A stretch of 64,000 nt of DNA from an uncultured Pelagibacteraceae bacterium (GTDB lineage: Bacteria > Pseudomonadota > Alphaproteobacteria > Pelagibacterales > Pelagibacteraceae), in assembly GCA_902583075.1 (NCBI GenBank), contig CACHUN010000001.1, forward strand, positions 62,001-126,000, in the 5' to 3' direction. The notes below the pieces were generated by a model. The model had not been told where the DNA came from, did not search any database, and saw only the letters and a program-made list of their open reading frames with translations. Below, piece after piece: positions 17,316 to 25,833 of the stretch. Position 1 is the first letter of the stretch. Every line of letters begins with the position of its first letter. The translations under genes and the position numbers were made by a program.

Positions 17316-17810
17316 ATGAAAGAAAAATATTTAAAATTCTGTAATTTATCGTCAAAGGCTTGTGGTGCTTTTGCTGTTCTAGCCTTAATCTTATCAATTT
17401 TGGTGATTGTTGAGCTTGTTTTTGAAAGATATTTTTTTCAAAGAGCAATCACTTGGCAAACAGAGTTGGTCACAATGCTTTTAGTTGCTTCAACTTTCAT
17501 TGGAAGTGCTTATGTTTTGAGTGAAAAAGCACATGTCAGTATGGAATGGATTTATGATTTTTTATCAAAAAAAAATATTCTAAGACTTAAAATATTTACA
17601 TCATTAATAAGTTTATTATTTTTCTTAATTTTATTCTATTTTGGATTTTTAATGGTCGAAGAAGCCTTTACCAAAAATTATTCGACAGGAACAGTTTGGG
17701 ATCCACCTTTGTGGATACCTTATTCTTCTATGATGATTGGAGCAGCTTTAATGATACTTCAATACATTGCTGAAATTATTAAACTTTTTGACGAAGAGGG
17801 TACTAATTAA
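17316..17810 (+). CDS. dctQ: TRAP transporter small membrane subunit DctQ
   Basis: The 164-residue protein has four membrane helices (about 15-35, 47-67, 86-108 and 131-152). It shows the DctQ features ERYFFQRAITWQTELVTMLL and the AHVSMEWIYDFLSKK loop. It bridges DctP and the DctM permease in the inner membrane. No Shine-Dalgarno sequence precedes the ATG; the upstream bases are the terminator's T-tract. The stop overlaps the dctM start (TAATG). Confidence 0.9.
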   Translation: MKEKYLKFCNLSSKACGAFAVLALILSILVIVELVFERYFFQRAITWQTELVTMLLVASTFIGSAYVLSEKAHVSMEWIYDFLSKKNILRLKIFTSLISLLFFLILFYFGFLMVEEAFTKNYSTGTVWDPPLWIPYSSMMIGAALMILQYIAEIIKLFDEEGTN

Positions 17811-19141
17811 TGGATCCTTTATTAATAGCAGTGATAGTTGCGGTTTTTACTCTAATAGTTTTATTTTCGGGAATCCCAATCGCGTTTGGTCTTAGTTTTG
17901 TCTCAATAGCCCTTCTAGTCGCATTTGAAGGGTTTCAAATGTTAGACGTATTTGCTGAAACCTTTTATGCAGGGCTTAACTCTTTTGTTCTGCTCTCAAT
18001 ACCAATGTTTATTTTAATGGGAATGGCAGTAGCAAATTCTCCAGCAGGAAAAGATTTATATACTGGATTAGATAGATGGCTTTGGAGAGTTCCAGGTGGA
18101 CTAGTAATATCTAATATTGGAGCTTGTTCAGTTTTCGCTGCCCTCAGTGGATCAAGTCCAGCAACTTGTGCAGCAATTGGCACTATGGGTATACCTGAAA
18201 TGAGAAAAAGAGGATATTCCGATCAAATAGCAACTGGAACAATTGCAGCTGGTGGGACTCTTGGAGTTTTAATTCCACCTAGTATTGTTTTAATTGTTTA
18301 TGGAATTGCAACAGGAACATCAATTGGAAGATTATTTTTATGCGGGTTGGTGCCTGGCTTTATGTTAGCAGGAATGTTTGCAATTTGGGCTCTTATACAC
18401 AGTTACTTTATTGACAAAGACTCAGCAAAAGCTTTAAAAAATAGAACACCTCCAACATTAAAAGAAAAAATTGAGGTGTTGCCAAGAATTCTTCCTTTCT
18501 TAGCAATTATAGCTGGTGTCTTATATGTTTTGTATGGTGGTGTTGCTACACCATCAGAGGCGTCAGGTGTAGGAGCATTTTTAGTTTTCGTATTGATAGC
18601 TGTTGTTTACAAAATTTATCAACCAAAAAAAATATGGGATATTGTTAAAGTTTCAATGAAAGAAAGTGTGATGATAATGTTTATTATCGCTGCATCTTAT
18701 CTGTTTGCATTCACTTTATCTCAACTTTACGTAACTCAATCTTTAGCACAGAGCATGGTTGAATTAAGTTCTAACAAATGGGTCGTATTTATTTTAATTA
18801 ATATCTTTTTACTTATAGCGGGTTTTTTTTTACCTCCAGTCGCTGTCATTGTGATGACTTCAGCAATATTATTACCAGTTATAACTACTTTAGGTTTTGA
18901 TCCATACTGGTTTGCAATTGTATTTACTATAAACATGGAAATTGGTCTTATTACTCCACCTGTTGGATTAAACCTTTATATAATTAAGGGCATTACACCA
19001 GACGTTAGTTTGTCTGAAATATTAAAGGGATCTATACCTTTTATGATAATTATGGCTTTAGCTATATTAATTTTGTGCATTTTTCCTGAAATAGTTACTT
19101 GGCTTCCAGATAAAATAATGGGAAAAAGTTTAGGTTTTTAA
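17810..19141 (+). CDS. dctM: TRAP transporter large membrane subunit DctM
   Basis: The 443-residue protein has about twelve membrane segments and the two DctM/TRAP hairpin signatures. The first is FAALSGSSPATCAAIGTMGI with ERM-like AGGTLGVLIPPSIVLIVYG (about 103-165). The second is FLPPVAVIVMTSAILLPV, followed by NMEIGLITPPVGLNLYI. It is the sodium-coupled permease of a TRAP carrier. The start overlaps the dctQ stop by one base. It is followed after 15 bases by the malonyl-CoA decarboxylase gene, which links the carrier to malonate or a related dicarboxylate. Confidence 0.95.
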   Translation: MDPLLIAVIVAVFTLIVLFSGIPIAFGLSFVSIALLVAFEGFQMLDVFAETFYAGLNSFVLLSIPMFILMGMAVANSPAGKDLYTGLDRWLWRVPGGLVISNIGACSVFAALSGSSPATCAAIGTMGIPEMRKRGYSDQIATGTIAAGGTLGVLIPPSIVLIVYGIATGTSIGRLFLCGLVPGFMLAGMFAIWALIHSYFIDKDSAKALKNRTPPTLKEKIEVLPRILPFLAIIAGVLYVLYGGVATPSEASGVGAFLVFVLIAVVYKIYQPKKIWDIVKVSMKESVMIMFIIAASYLFAFTLSQLYVTQSLAQSMVELSSNKWVVFILINIFLLIAGFFLPPVAVIVMTSAILLPVITTLGFDPYWFAIVFTINMEIGLITPPVGLNLYIIKGITPDVSLSEILKGSIPFMIIMALAILILCIFPEIVTWLPDKIMGKSLGF

Positions 19142-19156
19142 TATATAAAAAACACC

Positions 19157-20464
19157 ATGTTAAATATAAAAAGAATTTTTGAGACTATTGCTGATGCTGG
19201 ACAAAAGATTTTAGAAAAAAAATCTATCAAAAGTATTACAAAAAAAAGAGACCTTCTAGATCTTTGTGATGATTTATTGTCAACTAAAGGTGCGGCTTTT
19301 GGAATAACGCTAGCAAGAGATATCTTGTTCAGATATCAAAATTTATCTTTAGAGGATAAAAACAAATTTTTAATTCAAGTAAATGATAAATATAAACCTG
19401 ACTCAGCAAAAATAGATGAAGCTATTAAAAGTTACAGCAAATCAAAGGATACCTCATCTATATTAAATTTATCTCGAGTTGCGTCAGGAATAAGAAAAGA
19501 GCTATTTGTAAGATTAAACATGGCTCCAAACGGTACCTCAGAGATAGTCTCCTTAAGAGAGGATTTGTTAAACTTAATAAAAAACCAGCCTGAACTTAAA
19601 AGTTTAGATTATGACTTAATAGATATATTTAAAAATTGGTTTAACCCAGGCTTTTTAAAATTAAGAAAGATTACATGGGATACAAAAGCAAATATTTTAG
19701 AAAAATTATTAAAATATGAAAAAGTACATTCTATGAAAGATATGAATGAACTTAAAAGAAGACTTGGAAAAGATAGAAGATTTTTTGCCTATTTTCATCC
19801 TGCACTAGAAGACGAACCAATAATATTTGTTGAAATCGCTTTAACAACAGGTCTTAGTCAGTCAATACAAGAATTAACAAGACCCTCAGAAGAAAAAATA
19901 AAAAATTATGATACTGCAACTTTTTATTCAATTAGTAATTGTCAGGAAGGTTTATCAAGAGTAACCTTAGGGAATTTTTTAATAAAAAGAGTTGTTTATG
20001 AGCTTCAAGAGGAACTTCCAGATGTAAAATATTTTGGAACTTTATCACCAATGGTTGGATTTGCTGATTGGTTTAAAAAAATGGAAAGTACTCAGGCTGC
20101 TGAAATACTAGGAGAAGCAAACAAAAATAGTTTAGATTTTTTAAAGTCTTCAGATTTAAAAATAGGAGACAAAAGAATTGCCGATAACAAGGCTTTGATT
20201 AGTAAGTTGGCGGTAAATTATTTAGTAAAACAGAAAAATGATTTTGGTTTTCCAATTAACGATGTTTGTAGATTTCATTTAAAAAATGGAGCTGATATTG
20301 ATGACATTGCCATAAATGCAAATGTTTCAGATATAGGCTTTAAAAGATCTTTTGGTGTAATGGTTAATTATCGATACGAATTGGCAAAAATTGAGAGAAA
20401 TCATCAAGAATATGTAAACGAAAAGAAAGTCAATATATCCAACAAAGTTAAAAAACATGTCTAA
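19157..20464 (+). CDS. mlycD: Malonyl-CoA decarboxylase
   Basis: The 435-residue protein has the two-domain plan of malonyl-CoA decarboxylase: a helical N-terminal part (1-130), then a GNAT-like catalytic part. The latter contains FFAYFHPALEDEPIIFVEI (near 214), FYSISNCQEGLSR and LGNFLIKRVV. The probable catalytic His374 is in RFHLKNGA, with Tyr405 in GVMVNYRYEL. It converts malonyl-CoA to acetyl-CoA and CO2. Lying directly behind a TRAP carrier and near a CoA transferase, it most likely completes malonate catabolism rather than regulating fatty-acid synthesis. The 3' end overlaps dusA by eight bases. Confidence 0.92.
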   Translation: MLNIKRIFETIADAGQKILEKKSIKSITKKRDLLDLCDDLLSTKGAAFGITLARDILFRYQNLSLEDKNKFLIQVNDKYKPDSAKIDEAIKSYSKSKDTSSILNLSRVASGIRKELFVRLNMAPNGTSEIVSLREDLLNLIKNQPELKSLDYDLIDIFKNWFNPGFLKLRKITWDTKANILEKLLKYEKVHSMKDMNELKRRLGKDRRFFAYFHPALEDEPIIFVEIALTTGLSQSIQELTRPSEEKIKNYDTATFYSISNCQEGLSRVTLGNFLIKRVVYELQEELPDVKYFGTLSPMVGFADWFKKMESTQAAEILGEANKNSLDFLKSSDLKIGDKRIADNKALISKLAVNYLVKQKNDFGFPINDVCRFHLKNGADIDDIAINANVSDIGFKRSFGVMVNYRYELAKIERNHQEYVNEKKVNISNKVKKHV

Positions 20465-21458
20465 GATTAATAGATTGGTATCAGTTGCTCCTATGATGGA
20501 TTGCACTGATAGGCACGAAAGATATTTTTTAAGATTGATAAGTAAACATGTGCTTCTTTATACGGAAATGGTGGTTTCAGAAGCAATTGATAGAGGTGAT
20601 AAAGACAAGCTATTATCATTTGATTTAAGAGAAAAACCAGTCGCTTTACAATTAGGAGGTTCTACGCCAAAATTATTAGCAAATTCAGCAAAAATTGGTG
20701 AGGAATTTGGATATGATGAAATTAATTTAAACTTAGGTTGCCCAAGTAAAAAAGTTCAAAAAAATAGATTTGGTGCATGTTTAATCAAAGAACCAAGTTT
20801 AGTAGCAGACTGTTTATCAGAAATGATTAATTCAACTTCCTTACCAGTTACTGTTAAGACTAGAATTGGTTATGATGACGTCGAAGACTATGAACATTTT
20901 TATAATTTCATAAAAACTTTAAAGGAAACTGGAGTTAAAACTTTTATAATTCATGCAAGAAAAGCGATGTTGGGTAAATTTACACCTAAGCAAAACCTTA
21001 ATATACCTCCTTTAAAATATGATTATGTATATAAACTAAAACAAGACTTCAAAGATCTTGAAATAATTATTAATGGTGGTGTTACAACAGTAGAAGAGGT
21101 GAAAGATCATTTAGATAAAGTGGATGGTGCAATGATTGGAAGATCAGTTTATCATTCTCCTTATCTTTTGGCTGATATTGAAAAAGAGATATTCAATAAT
21201 CATGATATCAAAGAACGGGAAGAAATTGTTGAGGAGTTAATTGATTATGTTAAGGCTCAAGTACAAATGGGTACAAGAGTAAATCAAGTTATGAGACATA
21301 CACTAGGTTTATTCCATGGACAAACAGGTTCAAGCCACTGGAAAAGATATTTAAGTGAAAATATGTGTGTAAGAGATGCGGATGTAAAAAAAATTGATCA
21401 TATTATGGATAAAGTTAGACTTTCTCCTAAATTACATTCGGCAGGTCGAATTGATTAA
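20457..21458 (+). CDS. dusA: tRNA-dihydrouridine synthase A
   Basis: The 333-residue FMN TIM barrel begins with the DusA opening RLVSVAPMMDCTDRHERYF (residues 6-24). It has the catalytic Cys95 in LNLGCPSKKVQ, VKTRIGYDD, and IHARKAMLGKFTPKQN, a motif that marks DusA rather than DusB or DusC. It reduces uridine 20/20a in tRNA. It overlaps the malonyl-CoA decarboxylase gene by eight bases and so is cotranscribed with it, though the functions are unrelated. Confidence 0.93.
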   Translation: MSKINRLVSVAPMMDCTDRHERYFLRLISKHVLLYTEMVVSEAIDRGDKDKLLSFDLREKPVALQLGGSTPKLLANSAKIGEEFGYDEINLNLGCPSKKVQKNRFGACLIKEPSLVADCLSEMINSTSLPVTVKTRIGYDDVEDYEHFYNFIKTLKETGVKTFIIHARKAMLGKFTPKQNLNIPPLKYDYVYKLKQDFKDLEIIINGGVTTVEEVKDHLDKVDGAMIGRSVYHSPYLLADIEKEIFNNHDIKEREEIVEELIDYVKAQVQMGTRVNQVMRHTLGLFHGQTGSSHWKRYLSENMCVRDADVKKIDHIMDKVRLSPKLHSAGRID

Positions 21459-22281
21459 TACTATTCTCTCTAATCAGTATTATCTTTTAATTTTATTAAT
21501 GATTATTACTGCATTTCCAGTTGGATTTTTTGCAGGTTATTTTGGGATAGGTGGAGGCCTAATATCTGTGCCTGTACTTTTTTTTATTTTTGAAACAGCA
21601 GATGTTGATAAATCTTATTTAATGCATCTTTCAGTAGGAACCGCTTTTTCTATTACAATTTTTACTGCCTTTGTTTCAGTTATGACCCATAGAAAGCATA
21701 AAGCTGTAGATACAAATATTTTAAAAACTTATGGTCTATTTGTTATCTTTGGAGTTTTGCTTGGTACGTATATGGCAGCATTGTTAAATACAAAATCTTT
21801 AGTTTTGTTTTTTGCTGTAGTTGTATATTTTTTTGGAGGATATTTATTACTAGTAAAACAAGAATTAAAAAAAAATAAAAAATTTAAGTTTCTACCAAAA
21901 GCAACTTTTGCTTTCATTTCTGGTTTTATATCCGCACCTATGGGTATTACAGGAGCTATGATGAATGTTCCAATCTTAAGATATTTTGGATATCCTATAA
22001 GTACAGCAATTGGAAGTTCTGCTGCAATAGGATTTATTATAGCATTTATTGGCTCAATTGGTTTTTTGACATCTGGTTTTTTACTAAATGTAAATCTTCC
22101 TTTAAGCTTAGGTTTTGTAAATATTCCTGCTTTTTTAATATTTATTCCAATTACATCTTTTATGGCCAGAGTTGGAGCAAATATGGTTCACAGCACAGAT
22201 AAAAATAAAACTCAAAGAATGTTTGGGGTATTTTTATATGTAATAGGGACTCTCTTTTTGATTAGGTTCTTAGATCTTTAA
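21451..22281 (+). CDS. TauE/SafE family membrane transporter
   Basis: The protein is about 276 residues with eight membrane segments. The family motifs are GYFGIGGGLISVPVLFF in the first half and APMGITGAMMNVPIL in the second. I chose TTG at 21451: it has AGG five bases upstream and overlaps dusA by only eight bases. An ATG at 21394 would overlap dusA by 65 bases and add a poor N-terminus. The substrate is unknown; the family exports sulfite or organic anions. It is the last gene of the dctP-dusA transcript and converges with the phosphomannomutase gene. Confidence 0.82.
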   Translation: MINTILSNQYYLLILLMIITAFPVGFFAGYFGIGGGLISVPVLFFIFETADVDKSYLMHLSVGTAFSITIFTAFVSVMTHRKHKAVDTNILKTYGLFVIFGVLLGTYMAALLNTKSLVLFFAVVVYFFGGYLLLVKQELKKNKKFKFLPKATFAFISGFISAPMGITGAMMNVPILRYFGYPISTAIGSSAAIGFIIAFIGSIGFLTSGFLLNVNLPLSLGFVNIPAFLIFIPITSFMARVGANMVHSTDKNKTQRMFGVFLYVIGTLFLIRFLDL

Positions 22282-23736
22282 TTAAATCTTTTGATCGTAT
22301 TCACCTATTTTACCAGTTTTTTGAAGCAAATCGTCAATAAAATCGAAGATTTTTTTCTTTCTTTCATCAGATGTTGGACTTTCGGTAACGACTACTAGTG
22401 AAGGTTTATTAGATGAGGCCCTTATTAAACCCCAAGAGCCGTCTTTAAAAGAAAATCTGATACCATTTACTGTAAGTATGTCCTCAATTTCTTGATTGTC
22501 AATTTGAACATTATTTGTTTTTAAATCATCAATTTGTTTAATTATTTCTTCAACAACTTGATATTTTTCATTATCTTCACAAAAAGGAGCCATGGTAGGT
22601 GATTGATAGGTATTAGGTAATTCACTTATGATCTCACTCATTTTTTTATGATTATTGTTTAGTAAATGGCAAACTTGAATAGCTGAATTTATACCATCAT
22701 CATATCCGTAACCTAAAGGTTTGTTAAAAAAGAAATGACCACTTTTTTCAAAGCCTGCAAGTGCTTTTTCATGATTTACTTTTCTTTTGATATGGGAATG
22801 TCCAGTTTTCCAATACAATGTTTCACACGAGTTATTTTTCAAAACTTCATCTGTCGAATACAATCCAGTTGATTTAACATCTACAATAAATTTTGACCCC
22901 TTGTGGTTTGAAGATAAGTTTCTTGCAATCAATAATCCAATTTTATCTGAAAAAATTTCATTACCATCGTTATCAATTACACCTACACGATCACCATCTC
23001 CATCAAATCCAAATCCGATATCAGCATTATTATCTTTTACAGATTTACTTATTGCATGTAACATTTCAAGATCTTCAGGATTAGGATTGTACTTTGGAAA
23101 AGTATAATCTAAATTGCAATCTAACTCTATTATATCACATCCTATTCCTCTTAAAATATCTGGTGCAAATATTCCTGCTGTTCCATTGCCACAGGCAACT
23201 ACAGCTTTAATTTTTTTCTTAATTTTATTTTTATTTATAAGATCATCTTTATAAATACTTTGAAAATTAGATATTTCTTTTTCATTTCCATTACCTTTAA
23301 CAAATTTGTTATTTAATGTTATATCTTTTAATTCTTTCATTTCCTCTGGTGCATGAGTTAATCCTTTCTTGATTCCCATCTTTACACCTGTCCAACCATT
23401 TTCATTATGACTTGCAGTTACCATTGCAATAGCATCACTTTCTAAATTGAATTGTGCAAAATAAACCATCGGCGATAACGCTAATCCTACATCTTCAACA
23501 TAACAACCCGTTGAGATAAGTCCTTTTTTCAAAGCTGACTTTATTTCCTCGCTATAAGATCTGTAATCATGACCAACAACGATTCTTGGATTTTCTTTTT
23601 TTGTATGATTAATAATCTGTGTTCCTAAACCTTTTCCCAAATTTGTCACACCTTCTAAATTGATATTATCAGGGTACAACCATCGCGCGTCGTACTCTCT
23701 AAAGCCAAAAGGATCAATTTTTATTGAATTATTCAT
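22282..23736 (-). CDS. Phosphomannomutase/phosphoglucomutase
   Basis: The 484-residue alpha-D-phosphohexomutase carries the active-site phosphoserine loop TASHNENGWTG (Ser109), the metal loop FGFDGDGDRVG (near 243) and the sugar-binding loop GFEKSGHFFF. The C-terminal phosphate-binding loop is RASSNKPSLVVV. It interconverts 6- and 1-phosphates of mannose or glucose for surface sugars and storage. It is of the ManB/AlgC type. The start is divergent from nrdA across a 159-base spacer, the longest simple gap in the window. Confidence 0.9.
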   Translation of the reverse strand: MNNSIKIDPFGFREYDARWLYPDNINLEGVTNLGKGLGTQIINHTKKENPRIVVGHDYRSYSEEIKSALKKGLISTGCYVEDVGLALSPMVYFAQFNLESDAIAMVTASHNENGWTGVKMGIKKGLTHAPEEMKELKDITLNNKFVKGNGNEKEISNFQSIYKDDLINKNKIKKKIKAVVACGNGTAGIFAPDILRGIGCDIIELDCNLDYTFPKYNPNPEDLEMLHAISKSVKDNNADIGFGFDGDGDRVGVIDNDGNEIFSDKIGLLIARNLSSNHKGSKFIVDVKSTGLYSTDEVLKNNSCETLYWKTGHSHIKRKVNHEKALAGFEKSGHFFFNKPLGYGYDDGINSAIQVCHLLNNNHKKMSEIISELPNTYQSPTMAPFCEDNEKYQVVEEIIKQIDDLKTNNVQIDNQEIEDILTVNGIRFSFKDGSWGLIRASSNKPSLVVVTESPTSDERKKKIFDFIDDLLQKTGKIGEYDQKI

Positions 23737-23844
23737 GTTAATATTTTTATATTTTGTTTATTTTTTTATTGATAATTTTTTTCTTAAGTTCTATAAATGT
23801 TCTATTGATTTGTTGGTTATATAGTATATTTACCAAACCATCAT

Positions 23845-23859
23845 ACAACATCTAGTTGT
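23845..23859 (+). promoter_or_regulatory. Candidate NrdR-type operator before nrdAB
   Basis: ACAACATCTAGTTGT is an inverted repeat with ACAAC and GTTGT arms five bases apart. It stands 36 bases before the nrdA start. A TATAGT (23874-23879) could be the -10 element, which would put the -35 inside this repeat, as expected for repression. NrdR sites are AT-rich inverted repeats in front of ribonucleotide reductase genes. The assignment is by position and shape, not by a scored match. Confidence 0.45.
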
Positions 23860-23861
23860 TT

Positions 23862-23875
23862 TACTTAATTAAGTA
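23862..23875 (+). promoter_or_regulatory. Perfect 14-base palindrome upstream of nrdA
   Basis: TACTTAATTAAGTA is a complete palindrome lying two bases after the NrdR-like repeat and overlapping the candidate -10. It may be a second operator half or, in such AT-rich DNA, chance. The nrdA ribosome binding site AAGGAG follows at 23886-23891. Confidence 0.25.
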
Positions 23876-23895
23876 TAGTACAAAAAAGGAGCTAA

Positions 23896-25833
23896 ATGAA
23901 CAAGATTTTATCACAAGCTATTAGGAAAGCTGTCTCTGATTATACACCAAATGTGAATCAAGATTCTAAAGATAAAAGATTAGATTTATTTTCTCTCAAT
24001 AGCGAAACAGAGCTATTTCAAAATTCAAAAGGCATAACAATTAAAATTGATAGAAGCAGAGATGATAATTTAACTGACTTTGGAAAAGCTACTCTTAAAG
24101 ATAGATATTTGGGTGCTAACGAATCTTTTCAAGATTTGTTTGCTAGAGTTGCAAGTCATTATGCTGATGACAACTTGCACGCTCAAAGATTATATAATTA
24201 CATTAGTAATCTCTGGTTCATGCCAGCAACACCAGTTTTATCAAATGGAGGAACTACAAGAGGATTACCAATATCTTGTTTTCTAAATGAAGCTAGCGAT
24301 AGTCTTAACGGTATTCTGGATCTATGGAGTGAGAACGTTTGGCTCGCAGCACGTGGTGGAGGAATTGGAAGCTACTGGGGAAACCTTAGATCAATAGGAG
24401 AGAAAATTGGAAGAGTTGGTAAAACATCAGGCATAATTCCATTCATTAAAGTGATGGACTCTTTGACTATGGCAATTAGCCAAGGCTCATTAAGAAGAGG
24501 TTCTGCTGCTTGTTATATTCCAATAGATCATCCAGAAATTGAAGAGTTTATTGAAATGAGAAGACCTACTGGAGGAGATCCAAATAGAAAATCTTTAAAT
24601 TTACACCACGGTGTTTTAGTTTCAGACGCTTTTATGAGAGCTGTTGAACTAGATGAACAATGGGGACTTAAAAGTCCAAAAGATGGAGCTGTTCAAGCAA
24701 CTGTATCAGCAAGAAATTTATGGATAAGATTATTAACAGCAAGAATTGAAACAGGTGAGCCGTATATTATATTCATCGATACTGTTAATAGACAAATTCC
24801 TCAACATCATAAATTAGCAGGCCTTACCGTTAAAACTTCAAATCTGTGCAGCGAAATAACTCTTCCTACTGGAATTGACAAAGATGGCAAAGATAGAACA
24901 GCAGTTTGCTGTTTATCATCTTTAAATGTTGAAAAATATGATGACTGGAAAGATGATGAAAATTTCATAGGTGATGTGATGAGATTTTTAGACAATGTAA
25001 TGACAGATTTCATTGAAAATGCACCAGAGCAATTTAGTGATGCTACTTATTCGGCAATGAGAGAAAGAAGTGTCGGTTTAGGCGTTATGGGTCTTCATTC
25101 ATATTATCAGAAGAAAATGATCCCAATCGAGTCCGTTATGAGCAAAGTTTGGAATAAAAAAATGTTTGAACATATTCAAAAGCATGTTGATAAAGCATCA
25201 AAAGATCTAGCAGAGGAAAGAGGACCTTGTCCTGACGCAGCAGATTATGGTGTTATGGAAAGATTTTCAAATAAAACTGCAATAGCACCAACAGCCTCTA
25301 TCTCAATTATATGTGGTGGAACATCTCCAGGTGTTGAGCCAATTGCAGCTAATAGCTTTACTCACAAAACATTGTCCGGTTCTTTTAATGTTCGAAATAA
25401 ATATTTAAGACAATTATTAGAAAAACACGGAAAAGATACAGATGAAGTATGGTCAAGCATTACAACAAATCAAGGATCTGTTTCACATTTAGATTTTTTA
25501 ACTCAAGAAGAAAAAGATGTTTTCAAAACAGCTTTTGAGTTAGATCAAAGATGGCTTGTAGATTTAAGTGCAGATAGAACTCCACATATCTCACAAGCGC
25601 AATCTATTAACTTATTTTTACCTGCAGATGTACATAAAAAAGATTTACATCAAATCCATTTCCAAGCCTGGAAGAAAGGACTAAAGAGTCTTTATTACTG
25701 TAGGTCTAAATCAATACAACGTGCTGAAAATGTTAATGATGCAAATTCAACAGACATTGCAGCAAACGTTTATAAATCAAAAGAAGAAAGTAATAACCAA
25801 CAAGATTATGAGGAGTGTTTATCATGTCAGTAG
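23896..25833 (+). CDS. nrdA: Ribonucleoside-diphosphate reductase large subunit (class I)
   Basis: The 645-residue protein has the ribonucleotide reductase barrel with the redox cysteines Cys128 (GLPISCFL) and Cys338 (AVCCLSSLN). The radical centre is Asn316-Cys318-Glu320, in SNLCSEI. It also has GSLRRGSAACYIP, the tyrosine pair LYYCRS for radical transfer, and a C-terminal CLSC pair for re-reduction. It reduces ribonucleotides to deoxyribonucleotides. It is about 115 residues shorter than the E. coli enzyme because no N-terminal ATP-cone is evident, so overall-activity control by dATP may be absent. A strong ribosome binding site AAGGAG precedes the ATG. Confidence 0.95.
   Translation: MNKILSQAIRKAVSDYTPNVNQDSKDKRLDLFSLNSETELFQNSKGITIKIDRSRDDNLTDFGKATLKDRYLGANESFQDLFARVASHYADDNLHAQRLYNYISNLWFMPATPVLSNGGTTRGLPISCFLNEASDSLNGILDLWSENVWLAARGGGIGSYWGNLRSIGEKIGRVGKTSGIIPFIKVMDSLTMAISQGSLRRGSAACYIPIDHPEIEEFIEMRRPTGGDPNRKSLNLHHGVLVSDAFMRAVELDEQWGLKSPKDGAVQATVSARNLWIRLLTARIETGEPYIIFIDTVNRQIPQHHKLAGLTVKTSNLCSEITLPTGIDKDGKDRTAVCCLSSLNVEKYDDWKDDENFIGDVMRFLDNVMTDFIENAPEQFSDATYSAMRERSVGLGVMGLHSYYQKKMIPIESVMSKVWNKKMFEHIQKHVDKASKDLAEERGPCPDAADYGVMERFSNKTAIAPTASISIICGGTSPGVEPIAANSFTHKTLSGSFNVRNKYLRQLLEKHGKDTDEVWSSITTNQGSVSHLDFLTQEEKDVFKTAFELDQRWLVDLSADRTPHISQAQSINLFLPADVHKKDLHQIHFQAWKKGLKSLYYCRSKSIQRAENVNDANSTDIAANVYKSKEESNNQQDYEECLSCQ

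Noticed and set aside
22787-23107. Plus-strand open frames within the phosphomannomutase gene
   Set aside because: They are antisense to a strongly supported enzyme with intact motifs.
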